A stretch of DNA of 64,000 nt from Pseudonocardia sp. HH130630-07 (GTDB lineage Bacteria; Actinomycetota; Actinomycetes; Mycobacteriales; Pseudonocardiaceae), in NCBI RefSeq assembly GCF_001698125.1, contig NZ_CP013854.1, positions 992,001 to 1,056,000 on the forward strand. The letters run 5' to 3'. The translations under genes and the position numbers were made by a program. The notes beneath the pieces were generated by a model. It saw nothing but the letters and a program-made list of their open reading frames with translations. It ran no database searches and was not told the DNA's origin. How positions within the stretch are numbered: the first letter of the stretch is position 1; every line of letters begins with the position of its first letter. Below, piece by piece: positions 16,558-25,250 of this stretch.

Positions 16558-17531
16558 GCGCCCGCCTCGTCCTCGGCGCCGCCGGGACGCTGCTCGTGGT
16601 CGTGGTCGTGTTCATCGGCGCGACCGTCGCCGCGGTATCCACCGCGATCCCCGGCAGCAGTACGGGGATCAGTGGCGAGGCCACCACGGACATACCGGCA
16701 CCGATGCTCGACCTGTACCGGCGAGCGGCCTCGACCTGTCCCGGCCTCGACTGGTCGGTCCTGGCCGCGGTGGGCAAGGTCGAGACCGACCACGGCCGAT
16801 CACCGCTCCCCGGAGTGGCGTCCGGCGAAAATCCTGCGGGCGCCGGAGGCCCGATGCAGTTCCTCGCGCCGACGTTCGCCGCCGTGATCGCCGAGTTCCC
16901 ACCTCCACCGGGAGGGTCGACTCCGCCGAGCCGCTACGACCCGCACGACGCGATCTACACCGCGGCGGCCTACCTGTGCGACTCCGGTGCCCGCGCCGGC
17001 CCCGACGAGCCCGGCAACATCGAGAAAGCCCTCTGGGCCTACAACCACTCCGACGCCTACGTCGCCGACGTCCTCGACCAAGCCCACCGCTACGCCACCA
17101 CACCACCCACGGCCCCGGCGGTGGGCGGCCAGGCCGCGACCGTCCCCGACCCGAGCGGCACCGGCGGACTCATCACCCCAACCCTCGCCAACCTGTACGC
17201 CGAGCTGGACCGGGCCGGGGCCCTGACCGGGGGCGTGTCCTGCTGGGACGAGCACCCACAGAACCCGACCAGTGACCACCCGCTCGGGAAAGCCTGCGAC
17301 GTGTTCGTCAGCCCGAGCGATCCGGGCGAAGTCACCCGCGGCTGGCAACTCGCCCACTGGCTCACCAGCAACGCCGCACGGCTCGGCGTCACCTACGTCA
17401 TCTGGCAGGGCCGCATCTGGAGTGCCGAGGCCCCCGCCTGGGCGGTCTACGAGTCCGAGATCTACGGCTGCCCGGACCCCGCTGAGGTCACCGGCTGCCA
17501 CTACGACCATCTGCACATATCGACCCGCTAG
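16554..17531 (+). CDS. secreted lytic transglycosylase-like conjugation protein
   Basis: The 325-aa product starts with one membrane/signal helix (LVLGAAGTLLVVVVVFIGAT). A goose-lysozyme/SLT-like domain follows (DWSVLAAVGKVETDHGRS, GPMQFLAPTFAAV, AAAYLCDSGA, ALWAYNHSDAYVADVL). A second C-terminal domain has SDHPLGKACDVF and HYDHLHIS, resembling the ARB_07466-like domain seen in actinobacterial lysozyme-like proteins. It should open peptidoglycan locally for the transfer channel. The start overlaps the upstream stop (ATGA). A longer frame through 15441 is a shadow of the previous gene. Confidence 0.88.
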   Translation: MSARLVLGAAGTLLVVVVVFIGATVAAVSTAIPGSSTGISGEATTDIPAPMLDLYRRAASTCPGLDWSVLAAVGKVETDHGRSPLPGVASGENPAGAGGPMQFLAPTFAAVIAEFPPPPGGSTPPSRYDPHDAIYTAAAYLCDSGARAGPDEPGNIEKALWAYNHSDAYVADVLDQAHRYATTPPTAPAVGGQAATVPDPSGTGGLITPTLANLYAELDRAGALTGGVSCWDEHPQNPTSDHPLGKACDVFVSPSDPGEVTRGWQLAHWLTSNAARLGVTYVIWQGRIWSAEAPAWAVYESEIYGCPDPAEVTGCHYDHLHISTR

Positions 17532-17545
17532 CGGACCGACGTGAC

Positions 17546-17588
17546 GTGAGGGTGCGCCGCCCACCGGCGAACAGCGGCGCATCCTCAC
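17546..17588. terminator. bidirectional terminator hairpin
   Basis: GTGAGGGTGCGCCGC (17546-17560) pairs with GCGGCGCATCCTCAC (17574-17588) with a single G-T pair and a 13-nt loop. It lies between the convergent ends of the transglycosylase gene and the DUF6924-like gene. Confidence 0.75.
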
Positions 17589-17597
17589 TCGGTCAGA

Positions 17598-18056
17598 TCA
17601 GTCGGAGAATCCTCGATACACTCCCGACGCGTCGCGTTCTGCTGCCTGCCGGAACTCGCGAAAGTCCATATTGAATCCACTGAGGTTGTTCTCTACGAGG
17701 TGGATCTCCGGTGCAGCGAGGCGGAACCGGTCGTACTGCTCTGTCGAAAGGTCCACCGCCAGTAGCGATGACACGTCACCGTCTGCCGTTTCGCTTTGCT
17801 TGTCGTAGACAAATAGGAAACGGCGTTGGGGTGTATCACGGCGCGCCAAGACCGCGAGGGCCTCGACCGGGCTAGCAGTGAACGACCTGTCGTCGATCAT
17901 GGTGATGGCGCCTTGGAAGCTGACGCCGAGCTCGTCAGATTCCAAGGGTGTCGTGACGATATCGACACAGCGTTGCCAGGCGGATTCGTCGTCGAAGCTC
18001 GTTCGTATCAGTGGGACGCCGAACGTGTCGTGCAACCGTCGATCCGGCTGATCCAT
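17598..18056 (-). CDS. DUF6924-like protein, possible immunity partner of the nuclease
   Basis: The 152-aa soluble acidic product (begins MDQPDRRLHDTFGVPLIRTS; includes DDESAWQRCVDIVTTPLESD and RRFLFVYDKQSETADGDVSS) resembles the DUF6924 family by memory of its pattern. It follows the secreted nuclease gene by 34 nt on the same strand. That position and the lack of a signal peptide would suit an intracellular inhibitor, as ComJ (Nin) is for NucA in Bacillus. That role is inference only. Confidence 0.65.
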   Translation of the reverse strand: MDQPDRRLHDTFGVPLIRTSFDDESAWQRCVDIVTTPLESDELGVSFQGAITMIDDRSFTASPVEALAVLARRDTPQRRFLFVYDKQSETADGDVSSLLAVDLSTEQYDRFRLAAPEIHLVENNLSGFNMDFREFRQAAERDASGVYRGFSD

Positions 18057-18090
18057 GTAAACTCCTTGTCGTTTCGAGTGCCGAGCATGT

Positions 18091-19335
18091 CTATCGAACG
18101 ACTACGCGGAACGGGTCGTCGACGAACACTCGCCATTCACGGAAGAAAGCCGAGTTGAGTCCACCCTGTGAGAACTGTTGCCGCTCGGGGACCATACACA
18201 CGCTGACGCCGGACGCACCGCTCCCGGCGCCGATGTTCGGGAAGCTGCACTGGTCGAACGTCCTACGTTCCCCTCCGGCCGTGAGCCCCTGCTTCGAGGT
18301 CGCTACGGGGTACTCATCGCACGATCGCCCGGCGATGCTCGGGGCGTCACCACAGGCCAACTGCCGGTTTCGAGCCGTGGTCGCGTCGTCGGCCTTGACC
18401 AGCGGGTTATCGACGGTCGCTCCGGGAAGCCCGGACTGCTGGGCCTGGAGCACGTGGTTGGCCAGATCAGGCAGCGCGTCGTAGCTGACCGCCTCGGGGT
18501 ACTGAGGGACGACACAGCCGGGGCGACGAGTCTGGTAGCTGAGATAGTTGTCGCAACGGACACCCGGCTCGTTCCAATCGGTGATCGAGGCACGGACCCC
18601 GCTCGGCGCGGTGGCCGAGACCGTCCAGTTCGCCGAGCAGTAGCCCCACGATCCGATCTCGGTCGAGTTCGATCGGATGTTGCCGGTCCCGATGAACTGC
18701 TTGCCGGTCCCGAGACCCACTCCCCCGATCGTCGAGTCGGCACCCGTGGAGCAAGCTCCGCCGGCCACAGCGAACCCGTCGAGGGTCGCCCCGACTGCCT
18801 CCCCGCTGGAGGCGACGACCTCCATTCCCAGCTCGTGCGACCAGTTCGCTAGATCTGCACTGGTGTAGCTGTAGCGCCAGGTCTCGAAATCAGCGCGCCC
18901 GACGACGGTCGGAGTCCCGTTCACCGTCCGGGTCAGCACATAGCTGTAGGCGAAGTTGGCGCACACCTCGTCGCGGAAGAAGTAGATCTGCCGTGGAGTC
19001 CGACACGTGGGGTAGCGCGCCCCCATCGACGGCGCCGCGCTTTGACGCAGCTGCGCGCTGGCCTCGGGGTCGAGACGGCGAATGCACGCCGTTTCCGTTC
19101 CATCCTCGCTGGTCGTGCACTCCTCGGTCGGCTCGGCCATTCGCGCCGAGTCGGGCTCACGTACGAGTGGCGGCGCGTCACGCTCCCGGTTCGGATCCGG
19201 TCGAGGCAACGGCGGTTCCGCCTGTTGAGCTACCAGCGCAGTCGGCTCGGCCACAGCAGGGACACCACCGATCGCCGGGATCGCGGCTAGAGCAATCAGA
19301 GTAACCGTTGAAACGAATGCGCGTCGACGTCGCAA
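18091..19335 (-). CDS. secreted NucA/NucB-type nuclease domain protein
   Basis: The 414-aa product has a TTG start with GAAGGAGATCGACG upstream and a clear signal peptide (STVTLIALAAIPAIGGVPAV). A Pro/Glu-rich linker and a Cys-rich central domain follow, with paired cysteines and a Gly/Thr-rich beta pattern at about 105-260. The C-terminal NucA/NucB deoxyribonuclease motif is SCDEYPVATSKQG (338-350), then FDQCSFPN and GLNSAFFREWRVFVDDPF. Members cut DNA outside the cell. Here it could act in competition, DNA turnover around transfer, or as a toxin with the downstream gene as immunity. Domain call is firm, role inferred. Confidence 0.8.
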   Translation of the reverse strand: MRRRRAFVSTVTLIALAAIPAIGGVPAVAEPTALVAQQAEPPLPRPDPNRERDAPPLVREPDSARMAEPTEECTTSEDGTETACIRRLDPEASAQLRQSAAPSMGARYPTCRTPRQIYFFRDEVCANFAYSYVLTRTVNGTPTVVGRADFETWRYSYTSADLANWSHELGMEVVASSGEAVGATLDGFAVAGGACSTGADSTIGGVGLGTGKQFIGTGNIRSNSTEIGSWGYCSANWTVSATAPSGVRASITDWNEPGVRCDNYLSYQTRRPGCVVPQYPEAVSYDALPDLANHVLQAQQSGLPGATVDNPLVKADDATTARNRQLACGDAPSIAGRSCDEYPVATSKQGLTAGGERRTFDQCSFPNIGAGSGASGVSVCMVPERQQFSQGGLNSAFFREWRVFVDDPFRVVVR

Positions 19336-20121
19336 CGTCGATCTCCTTCGGACATGAGGATGGGGCGCTTCCGCATTTTTGCGGCACGCCCCGGGACGAG
19401 TCGAACGCTAAGCAAGCCGTCACCCCGAAGTCAACGCCACCCTGAAGACTGACACTGCGACCCGCGGTCGCTTATACGCGTAGTGTTTCCATCTATGACC
19501 GTGAGTAATAGCCGGTAACAGCATCATCACGATCCTTTGAGCCGCTCAACCGGCAGGTCACTTGGCGCGAACGGAACGCATTCAAGGGCGATGTGTCGAT
19601 CTTGAGTTTCGGTGACCCGAGCAGGCTCCGCAACGTCGAATACATCCCGCCTCGGGACGCAGACGATGCGCCCTCTCGGACGAAGAGTGACTACTCCACC
19701 CGGCACGCAGCCACCGAACACGAGCCGTCATGCCGACGGCGCTGCTGCACCCAAACCCGACATCACGACGACCTCCGAGGAAGCCTGCAACTCCTGCGGG
19801 GAGGCTTCAAGATCCGCAGGACGGTCAGTACAAACTCACGTTGTTTCGGATCGTTCGCTCTCAGACCGGCACAGATAACGATCCCGACCAGAACGTCACG
19901 AAGGACGGCCACGGCAAGCAGCGACACTCGACGCGCTGATGTCGAGCCGGCCACCCTCGGCCCATAACTCGCCAGGCCCCCGCCTACACCTCTCACCGCT
20001 TCCGCGGGCGAGTGCGGCCTGGACGTCCGCGGTCCCGGCGCGCTCGCGCCGACCGCCCTCGAACGGTCCCGGGACTCACCCGGGAGCCGAACTCACCCCA
20101 CCGTTGATCGGAGACCTCGTC
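19336..20121. other. about 790-bp intergenic stretch
   Basis: Short frames occur on both strands (for example 19527-19721 minus and 19593-19967 plus), without good ribosome sites or recognisable sequence. It is less GC-rich than its surroundings at 19440-19900. It probably contains divergent promoters for the nuclease gene and the small secreted protein gene. I see no confident gene. Confidence 0.4.
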
Positions 20122-20613
20122 ATGCTCGCATTCCGGCGCCTCGCCGCCGTCCTGGCCGTGTTCGTCACGGCTGTCGCGCTCGCCCTCGTACCCACCTCCG
20201 CCGCTCATGCCGCGCTACCGCCCGGACCGGCGTCGACCAACATCGCCACCGATGAGATCTCTGATCTGTTCCGGCCCGGTGAGGAGGGTGGCCAGCTCGT
20301 GCGCAGCGCCCGGGTCCGGCTCGACGAGGGCTTCTACACCTACGGCCAGCTCTACAACACGAGCATGACCCACGACCGGACCGGGGTGTACCTGCCCGCC
20401 GGAACCTACGAACTGTTCGACATGCTCACCGACACGTGGGACACCTCCCGCACCATCGACGGCGAGCCGATCCGGATGCACGCCTCCTGGCTCGACCCCG
20501 TCGACGGCGCCGACCCCATCCCCGGCGGCGTCATCATCACCGGCCGCGCCATCCCCGCCGCAACCGAAACCATGGACTGGGGCTCGATGCTGCTGCCCGA
20601 GCCCGCCGAGTAG
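20122..20613 (+). CDS. small secreted protein of unknown function
   Basis: The 163-aa product has a signal peptide ending near Ala-His-Ala (LAFRRLAAVLAVFVTAVALA, then VPTSAAHAA) and a mature part of about 130 residues without cysteines. That part reads like a small beta-rich fold (VRLDEGFYTYGQLYNTSMTH, YLPAGTYELFDMLTDTWDTS). The ATG at 20122 has GGAG 10 nt upstream; the frame extends further upstream but lacks sensible sequence. No family recognised. Confidence 0.7.
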   Translation: MLAFRRLAAVLAVFVTAVALALVPTSAAHAALPPGPASTNIATDEISDLFRPGEEGGQLVRSARVRLDEGFYTYGQLYNTSMTHDRTGVYLPAGTYELFDMLTDTWDTSRTIDGEPIRMHASWLDPVDGADPIPGGVIITGRAIPAATETMDWGSMLLPEPAE

Positions 20614-20640
20614 CACCCCTCCCCCGCGCGAACGGCGCAC

Positions 20641-20698
20641 CGAGCCCCTCCACAAAGCTAAAGTCCATTGTGGACTCTAGGTTTGTGGAGGCTCGGGG
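20641..20698. promoter_or_regulatory. two-tier inverted repeat
   Basis: An outer pair CTCCACAAA (20648-20656) / TTTGTGGAG (20682-20690), further supported by CGAGCC and CTCGGG, encloses a perfect inner hairpin AGTCCA-TTG-TGGACT (20662-20676). It lies 27 nt after the secreted-protein stop. There is no U-run, so besides a terminator it could be a recombination, transfer-origin or protein-binding site. Confidence 0.45.
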
Positions 20699-21121
20699 AC
20701 GTTCGATCTCGGCCGAGTTGCCCGCGGTCCGGGCGCCCGCCGTCGTAGCCGCGACGGCGGGCGCCTCGGTCTGCTCGGCTACGCCGGCGGCGACGAGACG
20801 GAACTCGATCCCGCCGACTGAGGCAAGTCATCGAGTGTTGAGGGGGCGGCGTCTGGCTCCCGGGCCCGGTCGGCGCCGGATCACATGGCGCTCACCCCGT
20901 CGGAGTCGGCAGACGGGCCCGGTCGGCCCGCGGTACGGCTGGTGCGGATCGGTGGGCGAGTCGGTTCGAGTCGGGCTCGTCGACCGACTCGCGCCAACGG
21001 CACCCGGTCCCCGCGCTGCGTCGCATCGACGGGCCCGGTGCCGTCCACCCGCCCGCCACCGGCAACCGGTGCGCTGTCGTGACCGGCGCACGCCCATGCG
21101 GGCCGCCGGGTCTACACCAGC

Positions 21122-21211
21122 GGCAGGGCCGGGGCCGGATCGGCGACCCGGCCCCGGCCCTGCCAGCGGCCGAACGCCTGCCCGGCCCTGCCAGCGGCCG
21201 AACGCCTGCCC
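21122..21211. repeat. 17-bp perfect inverted repeat running into a 28-bp tandem duplication
   Basis: GGCAGGGCCGGGGCCGG (21122-21138) pairs perfectly with 21148-21164. From 21156 a 28-bp unit (starts GGCCCTGCCAGCGGCCGAAC) is repeated exactly at 21156-21183 and 21184-21211, with a partial third copy after it. The rest of 20700-21320 shows no convincing gene; a long plus frame there is GC drift. Confidence 0.6.
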
Positions 21212-21322
21212 GCCCCGTGCCAGCGCGGCCGGACCCCGGGGCACACCCCGGCGGCCCGCACCCGCCCGATCCCCCCGGGGGCACCGGTTCGGCCAGCGGC
21301 CGGGGGTCCCTACGCATGCCGA

Positions 21323-21367
21323 CGGCCGGGCCGGACACCCGCGTGTTCGCGGTGTCCGGCCCGGCCG
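21323..21367. terminator. strong hairpin after the Cys-rich protein gene
   Basis: A perfect 17-bp inverted repeat (CGGCCGGGCCGGACACC and its complement) with an 11-nt loop lies 32 nt beyond the stop of the minus-strand gene at 21399. A factor-independent terminator is the simplest reading, although no U-run is obvious. Confidence 0.6.
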
Positions 21368-21398
21368 GGATGGTGCCGGGGACAGTGTCCCCCGCTGG

Positions 21399-21794
21399 TC
21401 AGTCGCCGAATATGGGGTCGGTGGCCCAAGACGGACACCACGGTTCGCACCGCTCACCCACCCCGGCGCCACACAGGTCGGCGGCCCCGACACACGCCGG
21501 GGTCAAGTGGGCGTCGTGGGCGGCGGCACACGTCGGGTGCATGTACCCGGTCCACCCGGACCGGGTGTGCACGAACGTCGCCGCGTCCTGTCCGCACGCG
21601 GGGCAGGCGTCGCCGGTCCCGGTGTCGTCCGGGTTCAGGGTCAGGGTGGCGTGGTCGCCGGTGCCGTGTTGGCAGGCAGGGCACCCGGCCCCGCCCTGGT
21701 CGGGGTCGTGTGGTTCATCGGGTGCGTTGCGGTAGTGGGCGTTCATGGCATCCATGACGGCGCGTCGTAGCGAGTCGGACTCGGACACGGTCAC
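21399..21794 (-). CDS. Cys-rich zinc-ribbon-like small protein
   Basis: The 131-aa product begins VTVSESDSLRRAVMDAMNAH and contains repeated metal-site-like pairs: GCPACQHG, ACPACGQD, MHPTCAAAH, and later cysteines in PACVGAADLCGAGVGERC. It probably binds one or two zinc ions. The GTG at 21794 overlaps the stop of the upstream membrane-protein gene (GTGA) with a G-rich ribosome site. Plasmid-type accessory gene of unknown function. Confidence 0.7.
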   Translation of the reverse strand: MTVSESDSLRRAVMDAMNAHYRNAPDEPHDPDQGGAGCPACQHGTGDHATLTLNPDDTGTGDACPACGQDAATFVHTRSGWTGYMHPTCAAAHDAHLTPACVGAADLCGAGVGERCEPWCPSWATDPIFGD

Positions 21795-22018
21795 CACCCC
21801 CCAACAATGATCACGACGGTGATGATCGCGACGGCGAACGCGACCCCGCACAGGAAGATCACCACAGCGTGCCCGACCACGCTACGGCGACCGGTCACCG
21901 GCAGCGGCCAATGCTGCCGGTGCCGCGGTGGGCGAGCCGAATCGACTCGATGCCCTGGCGACTCGAAACCGACACCGGGGGTGTGATCGTCAGGGGTGCT
22001 GCTGGCAGGCTTGGACAT
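21791..22018 (-). CDS. 75-aa single-pass membrane protein
   Basis: The hydrophilic N-terminal half (SKPASSTPDDHTPGVGFESP) is followed by one C-terminal membrane helix (AVVIFLCGVAFAVAIITVVI), so the N-terminus should face the cytoplasm. It is translationally coupled to the Cys-rich protein gene. The IS at 22054 lies 36 bp upstream of its start and may have cut off its promoter. Confidence 0.65.
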   Translation of the reverse strand: MSKPASSTPDDHTPGVGFESPGHRVDSARPPRHRQHWPLPVTGRRSVVGHAVVIFLCGVAFAVAIITVVIIVGGW

Positions 22019-22053
22019 AGCCGGGACTCCTGGTCTGTTCAGGATGAACGGTT

Positions 22054-22997
22054 AGGGCGTGTCTCCCAGATAGGCGGAGCGGGGTGCGCGATGCTTGATC
22101 GGTGCCGCGTACCGCTGTCCTGACTGATGTCCAGTGGGCCCGTCTGGCGCCGCTGTTGCCCTCCTCCGAGGGTCGTCGCGGGCGCCCGTTCCGCGATGAC
22201 CGCCGGGTGCTCGAGGGGATCATCTACCGGTATCGGTGCGGGCTTCCCTGGCGCGACGTCCCAGCCGAGTTCGGGCCGTGGCAGACGTTGTGGAAGCGGC
22301 ACCGCCGCTACAGCGGCGACGGCACCTGGGACCACATCCTGGCTGCTCTTCTGGTCGAGGCCGACGCCGCCGAGGTGCTCGGGTGGGCGGTCAGCGTGGA
22401 CTCCACGATCATCCGTGCCCACCAGCACGCCGCGACCCTCAAGCGCGACACAGGGGGCCGGATCGAACTACACGAATCTGCTCGCCGAACCAGCAGATCA
22501 CGCGCTGGGACGGTCCCGCGGAGGGCTGTCGACGAAGATCCACCAGCTCGTTGACGGGCACGGCCGCCCGCTGGTGGTCCTCCTCGGCCCCGGCCAGGGC
22601 GGCGACTCGCCAATGTTTCCGCACCTGATGGCGCGCCTGAGCATCGCCCGACCGGGCCCGGGACGACCCCGGACCCGGCCTGAACGCGTGCGCGCGGACA
22701 AGGCCTACTCCTCACGCGCGATCCGCCGGCACCTGCGCGAGCGCCGGATCATCGCTGTCATTCCGGAGCCCTCTGACCAGCAGGGACACCGCAAACGACG
22801 GGGCTCACGCGGTGGCCGACCGCCCGCATTCGATCCGGTCGACTACCGAAACCGCAACGTCGTCGAGTGCGGGTTCTGCCACGTCAAGCAGTGGCGCGGG
22901 CTGGCCACCCGTTACGACAAGCTCGCCCTGACCTTCCGCGGCGGCGCCGTCCTGAAGGCGATCGTCACCTGGCTCCGCGCATTGGGAGACACACCCT
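22054..22997 (+). mobile_element. IS5-family (IS427-type) element A
   Basis: Terminal repeats are AGGGCGTGTCTCCCA (22054-22068) and TGGGAGACACACCCT (22983-22997), 14 of 15 positions matching. Flanks suggest insertion at a CTAG/TTAG-type site. It carries a two-frame transposase typical of the group. It forms the left boundary of a possible composite transposon whose other boundary is element B at 28478-29482. Confidence 0.85.
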
Positions 22998-22999
22998 AG
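22102..22999 (+). CDS. IS5-family transposase in two overlapping frames
   Basis: The first frame (22102-22554, GTG start) encodes the N-terminal part: LTDVQWARLAPLLPSSEGRR, WRDVPAEFGPWQTLWKRHRR, VDSTIIRAHQHAA. The second frame ends at 22999 and encodes the C-terminal DDE part: HALGRSRGGLSTKIH, VRADKAYSSRAIRR, NVVECGFCHVKQWRGLATRY. The frames differ by one base, so the complete enzyme needs a ribosomal frameshift around 22440-22490. This is the normal arrangement for the IS427 group, though a decayed frame cannot be excluded. Confidence 0.8.
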
Positions 23000-23880
23000 T
23001 CGCCGGCCCCGGGCCGCGAGTGGCACACCTTGAGGTAGTCCAGGAACGACGCCTGCAGCCCGGTCACGTGGGTCTCCCGCAACAGCGCCCGGGTGACGTC
23101 CGGCGCCCGGTCCGTGCGCTGCAGCCGGTCGACGACGTCGAGCACGTTCTGCGCCAGCCTGCGGTAGATCGCGACGTCCCCGAGTGCCTCGAGCTCGTTC
23201 ACGGTGACGTGCAGCCGCGGGGCGACCGGATCCGCGGGACGTGCCGGGAGGGCGTCGATCATGGTGAAGATCCGGCTGGCGGGGGTGATGACGCCGGGAC
23301 TGCCCGCACCGAAGCTGGCGAACGGCGCCGCGCCGCGCAGCCACGCGTAGAGGGCGAAGAGCCCGCCGTAGGAGTAGCCGAAGAGCCCGTGCCCGGAATC
23401 GGCGACCGGGTACCGGGACCGGAGGTGCGGGTGGAGCTCGTCGGTCAGGAAGTCGAGGAAGAGATCGGCCCGGGTGTCCGCGAGCTCGGTGAGGTAGGCG
23501 GCCATCTTCTCCTGCGACATCGCGCCCGAGTCCCGGGCCGCCTCGAGGGTGGACACCATGTCCTCGGCGACGGGTTCCCCCGGCGGCACGAAGTCGCGGT
23601 TGCGCAGCCGCTCCCAGTGCCCGGCGTCCTCGCCCGCGTAGCCGATGCTGACCTGGATGTAGGGGGCGACCGTCAGGTACGGGTCGGCCTGGACGACGAC
23701 GAGGGGAGCGGTGACGCCCACCGTCCAGTTGCCGTCGAGCACGTACATCAGGGGCAGGGGGCCCGTGGCGTCGGTGTGGCCGGGGGGCATGGTCACCCAG
23801 ATGCCGTAACTGCGCCCGGACTGCGCCGTGAGCTCGACGTAGTCGGTGTCGGCGAGGCAACCGTGCAGCATGCTGCTCAT
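22996..23880 (-). CDS. esterase-like alpha/beta hydrolase
   Basis: The 294-aa product resembles the esterase D/Fes family of serine hydrolases. It has a YGIWVTMPPGH substrate-binding strand, PLMYVLDGNW, nucleophile elbow HGLFGYSYGGLFALY and a late region with the probable acid and histidine. No signal peptide is visible. Start ATG 23880 with GGAAGGACAG upstream. Its TAG stop lies exactly at the right end of IS element A, so the last residues could have been altered by insertion. First passenger gene of the putative composite element. Confidence 0.75.
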   Translation of the reverse strand: MSSMLHGCLADTDYVELTAQSGRSYGIWVTMPPGHTDATGPLPLMYVLDGNWTVGVTAPLVVVQADPYLTVAPYIQVSIGYAGEDAGHWERLRNRDFVPPGEPVAEDMVSTLEAARDSGAMSQEKMAAYLTELADTRADLFLDFLTDELHPHLRSRYPVADSGHGLFGYSYGGLFALYAWLRGAAPFASFGAGSPGVITPASRIFTMIDALPARPADPVAPRLHVTVNELEALGDVAIYRRLAQNVLDVVDRLQRTDRAPDVTRALLRETHVTGLQASFLDYLKVCHSRPGAGD

Positions 23881-24180
23881 CCACTGTCCTTCCGCGACGG
23901 CGGTGTACTGCGGTGTGCTGCGGCGGGCGCCACGGCACACGACAGGTGTCCGGGGCCAGTCTCCGTCGTGATCGACGCGCGGGCACCGGCAGACGGTCGC
24001 CCGTCGATCCGGTGTCACGCGACATCCGTCGCGGCCGCGCCCGCCGATCCCGCACCCGGCCCCGCACCCGGCCCCGGCCCCGGCCCCGGCCCCGGGACCA
24101 TGGTGATCGGAACGTCGGCGACGTCCGGTGCCGCTGCCGGCACCGGACGCAGCCGAATCTCCGATCACCGCGGCCGGCTC

Positions 24181-25143
24181 CTAGTCACCGGTCGAGCCGG
24201 ACCCGGGTTGCGGGTCCTCCGGCGGTTCCAGGAACGCCAGGTCGACGGCCGGGGGCCGGTCCGGGCCGTAGACCGGGCTCCAGGACTCGCGCGTCCCGTC
24301 CCGGACCCGCAGGACCCGCAGGTCAGCCGGCTGTATCAACAGCTCGGTCCAGTTCTCGTGGGTGTCGGGATGGGCGGCGTCGGCGATGTGCTCGTACGCG
24401 TCCGCCGCGTGGACGAACGCCGTCCGCCAGGCGATCGCGGCCGCCCGGATCCGGTCCACGTCGGCGGGATCGGCACCGGGTCCGGAGAGCTCGTGCAGGA
24501 TCCGGCGGACCCGGCGCAGGTCCTCGATCACCACGCCGATCGCGCCGAGCGTCTCGGCACTGCGCTGCGCGGACAGCATCACCTGGGCCCAGCGTGCGGT
24601 GATCACCCGTGCGGAGTCGATGGCCCGGCGGATCACGGTCAGCGCGGTCCGCCGCCACCGCTCGTCGCCGATCAGGACGGCGAGCCGCTCGACGTCCGGG
24701 GGCAGCGGTGCGACCCGGTGCACGATCTCCAGCTCGGAGGCCGGTGCGAGGCCCCGGCGGGCGAACGCCGCCTCGATCTCGGTGCGCTCGTGCTCGCGGA
24801 TCCCGAAGTCGGCGTCGCCCGAGCCCGTCCCGCCGTTCAGCAGGCCCCACAGCGCGCGCCGGGCGGCGAGCGGCGCACGGGCCACCGCCCCGTAGGCCGT
24901 GACCTCGATGATCCGGTAGCGCCGGGCGTCCTGCCGGGCGATCCACCACTCCACCAGCGTGGCGCCGACCAGCAGGAACAGTAGCGACGACACCACGTTG
25001 GTGAGCATCGCGTGCTCGGCCCAGAACTCCGTCAGCACGCCGGACGGCCAGTCCCCGAGCACCAGTACCAGGACGAGCGCCGCGGCCAGCGCTCCGATCC
25101 CGAGCGCGCCCCGGGCCGCACCGGTCGTCCGTCGTCCCACCAC
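24181..25143 (-). CDS. two-TM membrane protein of unknown function
   Basis: The 320-aa product has two membrane helices near the N-terminus (IGALAAALVLVLVLGDW and ML TNVVSSLLFLLVGATLVE) and a long, mostly helical cytoplasmic domain with many Arg/Glu heptads (for example VIRRAIDSARVITARWAQVM). Tail Pro/Gly-rich. I know similar hypothetical proteins from actinobacterial chromosomes but no function. It is divergent from the cyclase gene, with about 107 bp between the starts. Confidence 0.7.
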   Translation of the reverse strand: MVGRRTTGAARGALGIGALAAALVLVLVLGDWPSGVLTEFWAEHAMLTNVVSSLLFLLVGATLVEWWIARQDARRYRIIEVTAYGAVARAPLAARRALWGLLNGGTGSGDADFGIREHERTEIEAAFARRGLAPASELEIVHRVAPLPPDVERLAVLIGDERWRRTALTVIRRAIDSARVITARWAQVMLSAQRSAETLGAIGVVIEDLRRVRRILHELSGPGADPADVDRIRAAAIAWRTAFVHAADAYEHIADAAHPDTHENWTELLIQPADLRVLRVRDGTRESWSPVYGPDRPPAVDLAFLEPPEDPQPGSGSTGD

Positions 25144-25250
25144 GCGCCCCCCGCCTCCGGTCCACCGTGGAGCCTGCCGGACGTCTCGCCCGGGCGTGGC
25201 GGTTCACCGGACGCGGGCCCGGATCACCCTTTCGGCCTAGACTCCGGCGC

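Noticed and set aside
19527-19967. Several short frames in the nuclease/secreted-protein intergenic region
   Set aside because: No ribosome sites, no known motifs, and they conflict with each other on both strands.
20436-21770. 444-codon plus-strand frame
   Set aside because: It runs through repeats and antisense to the Cys-rich gene; composition is Arg/Pro/Gly drift.
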